Source: Malus domestica (Eukaryota; Streptophyta; Magnoliopsida; Rosales; Rosaceae). Taken from it: a stretch of 64,000 nt of DNA. This document shows, in pieces, positions 23,146 to 35,119 of this stretch (positions are counted from its first letter, which is position 1; each line of letters begins with the position of its first letter). Position numbers and translations under genes: made by a program. The stretch covers positions 24,766,501 through 24,830,500 of the forward strand of contig NC_091663.1 of assembly GCF_042453785.1 (NCBI RefSeq), given 5' to 3'. The notes under the pieces are model-generated. The model saw nothing but the letters and a program-made list of their open reading frames with translations, did not search any database and was not told the origin of the DNA.

Positions 23146-26100
23146 ATGTCCTCGATACTGCTTCGTTCCCGTTCAATCTCCCGGCTATTAAAGGCCAATG
23201 GACGCCTATTGAGCTCCGATGTGCCTTCAACGCCTCCCAAAGAACCACTTATCGGAACCCAATCCCTAATCTCCGATCCCACATCTCCACCTCCGCCTCC
23301 ACCGCCACCACCAAGCGCTCCGGCTCCGAACGCTTCAAGTAGCAAATCCTGGAACTTCCTCAAGTACTCCCTCATTGGCGCGATCACTGGAGCCACTGCT
23401 GCTGTTGGTTATGTCTCGTATGGTATGAGCTATGCTGGTCTGGAAATGTTGGTTCATTTTTGTCTGCTTGCTGTTTTTTAAGGGTTTTGAAGTGAAACTT
23501 GATGTGGATTTTGGCTGCAAAGATTAAGAAAGGCTTGGTTTTCGGTGTTTTAGATTATTTCGTGATAAGGAATTTGTATATATCGGCGAATTGATTGAAC
23601 AATGTTGAATTGCAAGATTTGGGATTTGATTTGGTCGTGATATTTGGGTTTCTCTTTTTTTTTCTTTTACTTTTTGGTTTGTGGAAGAGAAATTTGATGT
23701 GGGTTTCTGCTAAACAGGTATTCTCTGTGTTTGTAATATTGGGTTAATGTGGTGGGTCTTATGTTTCTTGGTGAAAGATAGAGTGAATCTTGGATTTGCA
23801 TTCATTTTGCAGCATACTCTTTGGATGAAATTGACGAAAAGACCAAGGCTCTCCGAGCAGCACCTTCAACTAACAAGGTGGCAGATGATGCGTCTGCTCT
23901 TGAAGTAAGTATGACATAGAACTTTGTTTTAGGAACGCAATTACTTAGCTGTCCGCTTGATTTAATAGTGCAGAATAACAATTTTATTCAAGTAACTTAA
24001 CCTGAAAAAGAGATGAGGAAGAGAAAGAATGTCAGGATTCATTTGTATCGTGATGTGGAACAAGTTTTTAGATGATTACTTTGGTTGTAGTTTTTACAAT
24101 TATTAATACTTCAAAACATGTTTGATATGAAAATGGAAAATTGCCTGCAAATTTAGATAAATTTAAAACATGTTTTAGATGAGTTTCTGAGAAGAGTGAA
24201 AGTAGTCTAAAGCATTTGATTGACATGGTTTGGAAGCAATATCCCGTCATTTTCTTAATATTGAATCCATTCTAGTGGGTTTAATGTGCATCATGTGATT
24301 GTCAGACGCATAGGACTTGAAAATTCTTGACCTGTACAGGGGATGTCTTTCAACTGGCATTGGTGTTTGGTCAACTACTTTTGGCCCGGTCATCTGAGCT
24401 GACTTTGGTCAGTCCAGTGGGAGGGCTTGAACCATGAAGGAAAGTATTTTGTTAAAAAATGGTCCAAGCCTTTATTTAGGACTGTTTTTCAAGGAGTCAA
24501 AACCACCTATCCAGTTTTGGTAACTCTATATGCACCTATTCTATGCTGTAGTTTGCATGAACTGGGTTGCTTATTACTAAATCTTTTAACAGTTGTTAGT
24601 TTATGTGTTCTAATCTGTCTGCTACAGAAGACAGATAAGTAGTAGGTTGCATTTAGCTTGCGTTGTATAGGTTGTTGGGCCGTGCTTTTTATTATACATT
24701 ATATTATCATTATTACCTCCACAATTTGATGAGTCTTCAATAGACTAACATTTAGCGATCTATTTCTTCTGCAGAAATTTAAAAGTCGGGTATACTCTTC
24801 TACAATTACAGGTGAGGTCCTTAACTATGCAGTCTGAGAACCTTTTCCAGTATTTTTTTCTATCAATGTTGACTTTGTTGGGTTTTTGGCTCAAAATTAG
24901 GATGATGCAATAAATTAGGTTTGTGTTACCTATTTGGTTTTGGTGTCCTATTTGAGTTTGGATTTTGACTTCTTAGTTGGTTTCCTTGGTGGAGAGATTT
25001 TGTTAATTACCTATTTGATTAGGATTTGGATTTACTTCCTATTAGGATTCTTACTGTAACCTAAGTCCAATGCACTATAAATAGGACCTTAGGGTTAGTG
25101 TGTTTGGAGTGGCTCATTTGTGTGGCAATTTGGTGAGAGTCAATTTGTGAGTTTGTGAGTTTGAGAGCAATTTAGGAGAATCTTCTCCGTTTGTTTGAGT
25201 TCTCTACTTGTTTGGTTTAGGGTTTGTAATTTGTGGGATTTGGGTTGTGAGAGTTTAAACATTCTTTTGTAATCTCCGTTTGTTTAGTGAAATTCCTTGC
25301 CGTGCTTCGTCCGTGGAGTAGGCTTTACGCCGAACCACGTAAATCTCTTGTGTTAGTTTGAGATTGTTTGTTTTAGCTTTCACCTACGACGTTGATATTT
25401 GGTACTTTGTTATAATTCATTTCCGTTTGCTCATAAAAGTACAACAGACTTTTGTTAATTTTCTTTATTTTGGGTCCTGTTATGTAGATGATGCATTGAG
25501 TTAACTGCAACCTCTTTTTCTTTTACTTTTGTATTGTAGTATACATATGTTATCTCTTGAGCATATAGTTACCTATTTCATTATGACCAACATTAGAAAA
25601 TGAATGATAGAACTAGTCATTAATCCTTTGATCCAACTCTTTATCACAGAGTAGTGAATTGTTTACCGAAGCATAATGTCTTTATATATTTTGATGATAT
25701 ATTTTCAAAAAAGTATATTGATTGTACACATTCTTTAGTGCCTACTCCACGCTATAAAGTTTGACAGAGCTCATTTGGTTTAACTTCTCATGGGATGAGC
25801 CTGACGTTAAGAAGCAGACAAATTAATTCTCATATTGTTGCTCACAGTATGATGATTGTTTTTTGTTTTATATTTCAGTTCCTGCTAAAGCAGTTGAAGC
25901 TTACATTGATGCAAGGAGGACGATTGAAGAACAAATTCGAGTATGTTTTTATTTTCTTTTAACCTTTTTTCTCTGCTTCCGCGTTGTGATTTTGATTGTA
26001 ACTCTTGTCTAAAGAGCTTATGGTTGTTTGACTCAAATGTTTCGTACTCTCATATAGGGATATACTGAACCATATGCGGAGAAGCTTCTTCCAGATTTGC

Positions 26101-28378
26101 ATCCCATGGAGAAACATGTTTTTACCCTTGTTCTGGATCTCCAGGAGACATTACTATACTCTTATTGGACGGTAAGGCTGGTTGAGGCATTTTTATCTCC
26201 AACATAAGACATTGCACTCTTATGCTGGCAAGATTTGGCATGTTCTTAGAAGATTTATTTGGTAGTCTTATGTACATGTTTATGCATCTCATGATTTCTA
26301 AGCAATGAATTTTTTCCACATTTGTTCATGTCTTTGTAAAGTGTTCTGCATTGCAGTTTGGTAGTCTTATGTTCATGTTTATGCGATCTCATGATTTCTA
26401 AGAACGATTTTTTTCCATATTTGTTCATGTCTTCTTAAAGTGTTCTGCATTACAGTTCAGACTTCAGAGCCATGAAGGGTTTTTTTATTTTTATTTTATT
26501 GTTTTGTTTTGGTTAATGACACTCATGTTTCTTTTTGGCATATAAAGCGAGAAAAGGGCTGGCAGACTATCAAAAGACCTGGAGTTGATGCTTTTTTGGA
26601 ACATCTTGCTCAGTTTTATGAAATCATCGTGTATTCAGACTATTCAAATATGGTATTCAGTATTTCACTTGTACGTTGTCGTTACTTTTTGTTCTCTTGG
26701 AAATTACTGACAGTTGTACTGTTTTTTTGGTAAATGTAGTATGTAGATCCTGTAATGGAGAGACTGGACACCAAGCATTGTGTACGATATAGGCTGGGAA
26801 AGGCTGCCACTAGGTATCAGAATGGAAAACATTATAGGGTAAGTTTGTTGGGCACTTGTTTCATTACATGATGTTCAATTTCATCTTTTCTGTACCTTTT
26901 TGTTGATTTACAGCTTTGAACATGGTATTTATTTTGTATGTTTTGTGGCTCTAGCATTTGCCAATGCAGTATCTCTCTAAGAAAATTGCTATTAACTGTC
27001 TCCTGCAACCAATAAGCTTACTTGTGTGCCATGTCAAACCATGAAATAATTGATGAACTCCAATGTGCATTCATTTGAAACCAGTTTCCTCTCTTACTTG
27101 GTTAATTCATATTCTATATCTGATTTTGACATATGTGATTAGTAAAGATATGAGATGTAGTTCCTCTTGGCAGGACCTTTCAAAACTTAACAGAGATCCA
27201 AAAAAGATCATCTATCTGAGTGCACACGCACGAGAAAATAGTCTTCAGCCTGAAAATGGTGCCGTAATAAAGCCATATAAGAATGAGTTGGATGACACAG
27301 CTCTTGTGGATTTCATACCATTTCTTGAATGTAAGTCATCTGTGATTTTCATTTCTTGTAGCACCAGTGGACTTCACATTATTTCTATGTTAAATCAACT
27401 CCTGAAGCTTGTGAGAAATGTGTTACCGCCTCATTGTGCTTGGTTTATGTGCAGTTGTTGCCCGCAATCCTCCAGCAGATATTAGGCAAGTACTAGCATC
27501 GTATGAAGGGCGTGATATTCCTGCAGAGTTCATTAGGCGATCCAAAGAGCATCAAAAGTAAGTCTTAGTGTTTGTATTTAATTTTGTGAATAAAAAGGTC
27601 AACTGTGTCATTTTCATGTTTATTCACTTAATGCTACATTAACAAGTCACTAACACAATAGCTGTTGTTAATCCTCTCCTATTTGTACTTAGAAATCCTA
27701 GCATCCTCAATATTAGGGTGAAGTGCCGATTTAGTCACTGAACTATTGCCTCAGTGAAAATTAGGTCCCTGAATTTATTTTTCGGTAAAATAAGTCCTTA
27801 AATTCATTAAAAATTGCTAATTTCATCCCTACTAATATATTCAAAGCCATTTTATCCAATTTTTCTTCAACTCAAGTCACTTGACACACTTTAGAGTGAA
27901 ATACCGTCATTTTTTCGCCTATAAGCCCTTCTCATTTCATATAGGTTGCGAATCTAACATCTAATTTACCCTCCAAAGTTAACTTACACTATTTCTTATT
28001 TAAAACTACCAATTTACCCTCCAAAGTTAACTCCATACACTATTTCTTTACGAAAAACTACCAATCTACCCTCTAATGTGTATCACATGCAAGTAACGTG
28101 ACTTAAATTGATGGAAAATTGAATATAGTAGCTTCGAATATAATATTAGGCATGTAATTGGCAGATTTTTATAATCCAAGGACTAATTTTTCTGAAAAAA
28201 CAGTTTTAAGGACCTAATAATTTTTACTGAAGTGATAATTTAGGAACTAAATTGGCAATTCACCCTAATTCTTATACTACTGATTTTACTATTGTGTGAT
28301 GTGAGAATCTGTCTCAATCTATGACATTGCAGGCGAATGCAAGAATCGAAGCAGCAGGGTCGATTTTGGCGACGTTGA
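23146..28378 (+). CDS. TIM50: TIM50, mitochondrial inner-membrane import translocase subunit, 363 aa
   Basis: Ten exons join in frame: 23146-23422, 23813-23904, 24775-24811, 25879-25940, 26058-26171, 26548-26652, 26740-26838, 27174-27330, 27455-27557, 28333-28378. The N-terminus ([15 protein letters not shown]) is a typical mitochondrial presequence, followed by a nine-proline linker and one membrane segment (about residues 77-93, [19 protein letters not shown]). Residues about 176-325 form the FCP1/NLI-interacting HAD-like domain, including [34 protein letters not shown] and [10 protein letters not shown]. Family role: the intermembrane-space receptor of the TIM23 complex, passing presequence proteins from TOM to TIM23. 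The HAD DxDxT motif is DLQET (Asp183, Gln185), so phosphatase activity is not expected, as in other TIM50s. The C-terminus GRFWRR is typical of plant TIM50. Introns 3 and 9 carry transposon insertions. Frame and splice sites are intact. Confidence 0.93.
24876..25446 (+). mobile_element. copia-type solo LTR in TIM50 intron 3, 571 bp
   Basis: Begins TGTTGGGTTTTTGG and ends AGTACAACA, flanked by a perfect 5-bp duplication GACTT (24871-24875, 25447-25451). It has a TATA-like CTATAAATAGG near 25073 and the CCGTGCTTCGTCCGTGGAGTAGG block common in copia LTRs. It lies in the same orientation as TIM50, so its promoter or polyadenylation signals could in principle affect the host transcript. Confidence 0.9.
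27713..28268. mobile_element. MITE in TIM50 intron 9, ~556 bp
   Basis: The ends TTAGGGTGAAGTGCCGATTTAG and CTAAATTGGCAATTCACCCTAA are imperfect inverted repeats. There is no coding capacity. The target duplication is not clear, so the superfamily is left open. Confidence 0.7.
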
Positions 28379-28860
28379 GATCAGGAGGCCGAGTCAAGAG
28401 TATTGTAAAGACTAGGTGATGTTTTCAAGTACAACCGGCTAACGGATTTTCGAGTCAGTGTTAAAGTAGCTATCGAGAAAGTTCCGGAGAAATGAAATTT
28501 TGAATCGATCATAATTCTTTTGCGGCATGTATTTGACATTACAAAGTTCCGGAGAAATGATATTTTGGCGTAAAATTTCTATGGACAGCAGAATTTTGGC
28601 TCACAGCAATTGATATTTTGTAATGCCCTGGGAACAAAGGATTTGCAACTCGTCTATTTTCGTCGTTTCCAGCATCTGCTCAATTTAGTCACTCAAGCTT
28701 ATACGTTGTGCCAGATGGGACTTTGTTGTAGTGACGGAAATCAGTTATGCTTATGCAACTCTGGTGCGGGTTTCATCCTCGCCGCTTCCCATTCCCCAAT
28801 AACTAACAATTTATGTTCACACTAATCTAGGGTTTTAGACTAACTCAACATACTCGTCCA
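28379..28860. other. TIM50 3' flank
   Basis: Probable 3' UTR and downstream spacer. No further gene seen; the open frame at 28610-28825 has no recognisable features. Confidence 0.5.
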
Positions 28861-29570
28861 TTGCAGAATTACCAAGCAAAATCATAGGCATGCATCAAAT
28901 GGATTGGCCCCCAATGCCGATTAACCAAGCAAGATCACTCATGAGCACCATGTAACCAAGTAGGTAGTGGCCCCCAATGCAGATTAAACAAGTAGTCACC
29001 CCTAGAATGTGTATGGTCCCCTAATCCGGATTAACCAAGTAAGATCATATCCTATAGTACTAGGTGGTGATCACCCATCACAGATATACCAAGCATGATC
29101 ACTCATAGGATGTGTATGGTCCCTCATTGTAGATATACCAAGCAGAACCATATACATAGTTTAATAGTGTAGGCAGTGACTACTTATTGCAGACATACCA
29201 AGTATGACCACCCTTAAAATACATATGGTCAGCCATCGTGGATATACCGAGCAGAATAGTAATCTATAATACTAGGTAGTGATCACCTATCGCGGATATA
29301 CCAAGCATGATCACCCCTATAATGCGTATAGTCCCTCATCACGGATATACCAAACATGATCACCCCTAGAATGCGTATAGTCCTTCATCGCGGATATATC
29401 AAGCATGATCACCCATAAAATATGTGTGGTCCCCCATCGTGGATATACCACGCATGACTGTAATCTATAATACTAGGTAGTGATCACTCATTACGGATAT
29501 ATTAAGCATGACCACCTTATAATGCGCATGGTTCCTCATCATGGATATACCAAGCAGATAGTGGCGAAGC
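28860..29570. repeat. satellite-like array, ~50-55 bp units
   Basis: Degenerate units such as GGATATACCAAGCATGATCA followed by CCC..AATGCGTATAGTCCCTCATCxC recur about every 50 bp, at least a dozen times. Longer units contain ACTAGGTAGTGATCACC. Related copies are at 42165-42290 and, inverted, at 8480-8640 and 10650-10730. The array is interrupted on its right by the Athila-type element. Confidence 0.85.
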
Positions 29571-29591
29571 CATGAATTATATGGGGAAAGG

Positions 29592-31289
29592 TGATGTGGT
29601 AAAAACTGACACACAAATTAAACCCTCTTTTAGATAATTGTAGTATGCGTAAGTAGGGATCGTTCTAGGGATGGATGCTAATCTACACTAACTTGACTCA
29701 AAAACTGAAAACTAGACTCAAATACACAAAACTAAGCTAGACTGACTCAAATAACACAAAACAAGCACTAAGGGGTGTTCTGGACGAAAATTGAAGTAAA
29801 TTGACACGAAATACTAAAGGGGGATACTAAAGGGGGATTTGTTTGGACGAATTTTAAACTAAAACTAAGTAGGTTGCAGAAACAAAGTGAGGGTGGTACG
29901 AAACTAAGGTAACTTAAGGGGTGAAAGGCTAGCTAGAGGGTCATTCTCCACACATGACACATATACATACAAATCGATTTCCAGTTATTATTCCTATAAA
30001 CCATGAATGACAATGCCCCAAATTAATCGTGAAAAGCACAAATTAACTTTCAGATTTTCCTAGATTCATTGAATTGGACTCAGTGACGCAACCAGATTAT
30101 TCTTATCAAGTTCCCTATATGAACAACATGATAGAGATACATATCAAAGATCATTAAGTTATGTGAAAATCATAAGCATCGACAAGGCATTCATAATTAT
30201 GAACTGCATGATACTTCTGCCAGGAATTTTACTTAACACAATCATGACTAGTGACTTTTACTACTTGCAAATATAAGTTCATAACGATTAGGTGAAATTC
30301 CCTTATATTCTAGCATCAAATCCTTGCATGCAAACTAAGTATGCATCCTTAATCAACACACAAGAACATGTTCTTAATAAAACAGATAAGTAAATCGCAT
30401 TTACAAATTATGAAACAATAACTGGATGTAATCAATTTATATGAAACATATGATCATGGCTTTGAATTCACCTCTAGCTAAAATGAAATTAGTTCCACAT
30501 GTTCGTCATAACTAAATAAAAACAATCTAAATTAAACATTGAAATCAAATAAGGATAGAAAGAGCTATGAGATACTCCAGCAATGGAAAATTCGGCTCCT
30601 CCTCTAGATGGCAGAATTGGCTCATTTTCTCCTTGCAAGCATGGCTCAAAATCTCTTTCTCTCATCCAGAAACTTGCGGCACTCTCACCAATTTTCTCTC
30701 TAAAACTCCCCCCTTGAAAGCTGCGGCAATAACTTGTATTTATAGGGCTAGGGCACGACCTACTTTGTGGTGGAAAAGGATTGAGTTGTTTGCAGTGTTT
30801 TAGGACTCCTTAAATCAGATTAGAAGTGGTTGAATGTGATAAGGAATCCCCCTTGCAGCTGGAGATAAGGTAAGATAGAATAAGGATATGATAAGATAAG
30901 ATAAGATAAGGTTGAGATAAAACAGGACTGGATAAGATAAGGTAAGTTTGGATAAGGATAAGATATGATTAGATAAGGTTTGTTAAGGATAAGGTTTCCC
31001 TTTAATTTCCGATTCCTTGTCTCCAAGCCTCACTCTTAATTCTTCCAGATTGTAGCACATTTCTAGCATTATTTAAACACCAAAAAGTCCATCCAAAGTG
31101 CTCCATACGCATGCTATCCAATCCAAGTCCAAAACTGCTCCAAATTGCTCCATTTTGCCATTTTTTGTCACCTTTGCCAATTGGACCTACAAACGCACGA
31201 AAATAGCTTAAATCACTATAATAAATAGAAACTAACTAAGCAAATGGAAAGAAATAAGCTAACAAAGTCGCATAAATATGCTCCTATCA
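29592..31289 (-). repeat. 3' LTR of the Athila-type element
   Basis: 1698 bp, aligning throughout with 36925-38621. It contains a GATAAG-rich tract near 30860-30980 and a short duplication of ATACTAAAGGGGG near 29815-29840 absent from the other LTR. The open frame at 30567-30803 has a counterpart in the other LTR and is not a gene. Confidence 0.92.
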
Positions 31290-33250
31290 AATTCCCCACA
31301 CTTAGCTTTTGTTAGTCTCCAAGCAAAACACACACGAAAAAAAAAAAAAAAAACACAACCTAAACCTTCCAACAATTGCCTCAGGGATTTCCAATGAAAT
31401 AGACATGTTAAAAATCATTACCCACATAGATTTTAGCCATCTTTACCCTCGAGCTTATACTTAACCGCAGTAACCACTCACTAGCTCGCATTTAATCAAT
31501 TAAAACAACATTTTGAATGTAGTAACATGCCTTAGAGAATTCACTCAATTCCTTAACGGATATACTCTCTATTTTCACACAGATTTTCTGACTACACTCC
31601 TTATACTAAGTATATGTGAGAAGATTGATGTAAACATGTAGACTAGCACTCACATATGTTATATCAAAGAAGGCACCTATTGGAATTATTACTACAAACA
31701 TGTATATGATCTCATGAACGGAATGCCACTACTTAGAAGCGAGAACCAAGGATTCCATATGCTCGTACCAATTTGAAACACCGCATATTGAATAACATAA
31801 CAATCAAGATAAAAGTCTAAGGGTTATAATGGGGCTAAGATATTGGCTAACAAAGAAAAGTTAAAGATAAACAAAGGTTCTTAAAGTGATAGTAAGCAAA
31901 ATAATGAAATCAACACTTAGAGTTCAACTTTTTGATTGCAGAAACCAACTTTAAACACAAAGGGGAGATTCGTACAACATTTAGGGTCAGATTCACACTT
32001 TTGGACCCTTTCTTCAACAACCAATACTTGTGAGCTCATTTTCACTTATTTTGAATTCTTTTTTTCTTTCTTTTCCGTTTTTTTTTTGAAACATAAAACA
32101 TACACACTACTTCACCAGATTCAAAAGAACAAATCCTTCCCCCACACTTATTTCTCTGCAAATCGTAGATCAAAAGGAATTCCCAATAAGTCATGCTTCA
32201 CTATTCTCTAAGAACAAGGGTATGGATATTCCTATACTAGGCTAGGTAGGGATAATGCAGGCTAACAAAGAAAATAGGCTAAATAAGGCTCAAAAGGGTT
32301 AAACCTACAATACATATGCAAGGGATAAGACTTTTTGGCTCTGGTGGTAACTAAACAACTTTTTTCTTTTCTTTGTTATGCAATCAATTTTAAGATTTGA
32401 ATGAAACGGACATGAGTTCTAGTATTTGGAACTAAATGATGAAAAAGCATTCTAAGTAGCAAGCAAAGAAATAATGAGATCATGCGAGGACTTTAGAAAA
32501 CAAGAATATCACGGATTAATAACTCTCGAAACAAAGCATAGGCTCAAGTCTCTCAGGGTTGTAGTGTTAGTTTGAGCTCCTTCTTTCAAGCATGTTACAA
32601 AAACTGATTTTTTTCTTTTGTGATTACATGTGAATTCGTTAATGACAACTACAACCAAGTATTAACCAAAGAGCATATCAAACTTCCATCCATGTTTGTA
32701 ACTTTCTTTAACAGTCATGCAATTAAAAACCAAATCCTCATTATTGTGTTGGAAGATACCCTAAGACACAAACAAACAAAAACGACTCCTTTTGGTATTT
32801 TTCTCAAAATTTTTTGATTTTTTTTTCAAATTTTCGAAAATTTTCAAAACACACACACACACACACACACTAAAAAACAAAAGTGAGTAACAACATTAGC
32901 AGTGATAGGTGATGAAATTCAAAGAAAATTCATGAAAAGCAATCTGTTTACCCCCCATGCTTAAACCAAATATTGTCCTCAATGTTTCAAAATAAAACTT
33001 AAACAAGAAAGCAACAAAAGACGACTAGCAAACAAGACAAGCATGGCAAAGTAAAAAAATATAAAGAGAAGGGTAAAGGAACGCAAATCTAGTTGTAGGA
33101 GCCGGAGAGTCCAAGGTCTCTTTATTCGAACCCATGGGTTGCCTCCCAAGAAACGCTTGCTTTAACGTCTTCCAACTGGACGATACCTCCATTTAAGCTT
33201 TAATAGGGCCTACGGCATGGAGGGGTACATCCTCCATGACACGCTCCTCA
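31290..33250. other. non-coding 3' interior of the Athila-type element
   Basis: Between the integrase remnants and the 3' LTR, with no conserved frame. On the minus strand AAGTGTGGGGAATT abuts the 3' LTR (31290-31303) and is the likely polypurine tract. A (CA)n tract lies at 32848-32870. Confidence 0.65.
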
Positions 33251-33256
33251 AAATAC

Positions 33257-34335
33257 TCATAGTACAGCTTCAAACGGTGTCCATTCACTTTGAATTCGTG
33301 TTCTGTCTTTGAAACTTTGAATTTGGACTGCACCATAGGGAAAGACATTAGTAACAACAAAATGACCAATCCATTTAGAACGTAACTTACCTGGAAACAA
33401 TCGAAGGCGGGAGTTGAAAAGTAGCACTTTCTGCCATACAGAAAACGTTTTACTTCGAATCATCTTGTCATGGGCAACCTTTGTTTTCTCTTTGTAAATG
33501 TGAGTGTTCTCATAAGCCTCATTCCAAATTTCCTCAAGCTCATTCAATTGCAACTTCCTATGAAGTCCAACGGTATCAATGTTCATGTTGAAAATCTTGA
33601 CTGCCCAATGTGCACGATGCTCCAACTCAACTGGAAGATGACATGGTTTCCCATAAATGAGCCGAAAATGAGACATTCCAATTGGTGTTTTGTAGGCTGT
33701 ACGATATGCCCACAATGCATCATTCAAACGCAAGCTCCAATCCTTTCAAGTTGGTCCAACTGTCTTCTCCAAGATTTGCTTGATTTCTCGGTTAGAAACT
33801 TTGGCTTGCCCACTTGTTAAGGATGATAAGGTGTCGAAACCTTATGTGTGACATTACACTTCTTGAGCAGCGCCTCTATGGTTCGATTGCAAAAATGGGA
33901 ACCTCCATCACTTATAAGTACTCCTGGCATTCCAAATATGGCAAATATGTTAGTTTTGACAAAATCTGCAACCAATTTGGAATCATTAGTACGGGTGGCT
34001 TTTGCTTCCACCTATTGCGAAACATAATCAACCGCAAGTAAAATATAATTGAAACCATGAGATAAAGGAAAAGGAACCATGAAATTGATGCCCCAAACAT
34101 AAAAAATCTCAACAGAAAAGATAGGGATCTGCGACATTTGATCTTTTGAACCTATGTTCCCTGTTCTTTGACAATGATCATATGTTATGCAAAAAATTCT
34201 AGCATCCTTAAATATAGTAGGCAAATAAAATCCACATTCTAAAACTTTAAGTGCTGTCCTTTGAGTACCAAAATGACCCCCACACGCATAAGTGTGACAG
34301 AAAGTTAAAATTGAATTGAATTTAGAATAATGCAC
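33257..34335 (-). pseudogene. gypsy integrase remnants
   Basis: Three minus-strand pieces in order: the H2C2 zinc-binding region (34012-34335, CHTYACGGHF...CITYDHCQRTG), the catalytic core (33817-34011, ISDGGSHFCN) and the C-terminal region (33257-33733). The pieces are separated by stops and frame changes. The conserved WGIDF motif reads WGINF, so the first catalytic aspartate is replaced by asparagine. It cannot give an active integrase. Confidence 0.85.
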
Positions 34336-34350
34336 ATACCTATGAAGAAT

Positions 34351-35031
34351 TTAATCAGGGCAATATTTCCACAAATAAGGGTCATCCCATACATAAAACC
34401 GTGCATCCTTCTTAAGTTTGTCATGTTGGTGCTTGTGTAGGGTATTTGGAACTTGTTTAGACACTAAATAATTCACAATATCAGCATACCATGGCTCACT
34501 TACCTTGATGACCAGCAGCTGTTTGTCTGGGAATGCCTCTGGGATAGGTAATGGATCTTCATCATGTACCAAACGACTCAAGCGGTCAGCTACTACATTC
34601 TCGCTTCCTTTCTTGTCCCGGATTTCCACGTTAAACTCTTGGAGGAGAAGCATCCAGCGAATAAGCCTTGGCTTAGCTTCTTTCTTTGTGAGTAAGTATT
34701 TCAAAGCTGCATGATCAGAATAGATTATAACTTTAGTTCCAAGTAAATAAGAACGAAACTTATCTAAAGAAAACACAACAATAAGGAGTTCTTTTTCAGT
34801 GGTGGAGTAGTTCAATTGAGCATCATTCAAGGTTCGAGAAGCATAGTAGATGACATGCGGCTGCTTGTCATTTCTTTGTCCCAAAACGGCCCCTAATGCA
34901 TAGTCTGAAGCATCGCATATAAGCTCAAAAGGAAGGCTCCAATCTGGTGGAACAATGATAGGTGCCAAAGTGAGCATCTTCTTGAGGTGATTGAATGCCT
35001 TCTCACATTCATCATCGAACACAAATAGCAC
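34351..35031 (-). pseudogene. gypsy pol remnant: RNase H and start of integrase
   Basis: A 226-residue open stretch with the RNase H region typical of Athila elements ([58 protein letters not shown]), ending just before the integrase zinc finger. The upstream RT with its YxDD active site is absent: within about 100 bp the frame passes back into gag C-terminal sequence. This marks a large internal deletion. Confidence 0.87.
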
Positions 35032-35119
35032 ATCCTTTTATAAGAGTCGGCAAATGGGTGTTGAAATTTTCGAGCAGTCTTTGATAAAATGCTTAAGAAC
35101 CCTATGCCGTCCAATGCAG

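Noticed and set aside
23115..23396. Gly-rich frame antisense to TIM50 exon 1
   Set aside because: A shadow of the polyproline linker of TIM50.
28860..29570. Regularly spaced repeats, considered as a CRISPR-like array
   Set aside because: Units are degenerate and continuous with no unique spacers, and the genome is a plant; this is satellite-like DNA.
30567..30803. Open frame with a counterpart at 37939-38160
   Set aside because: Both lie at the same position in the two LTRs of the Athila-type element; the similarity reflects LTR duplication, not a gene family.
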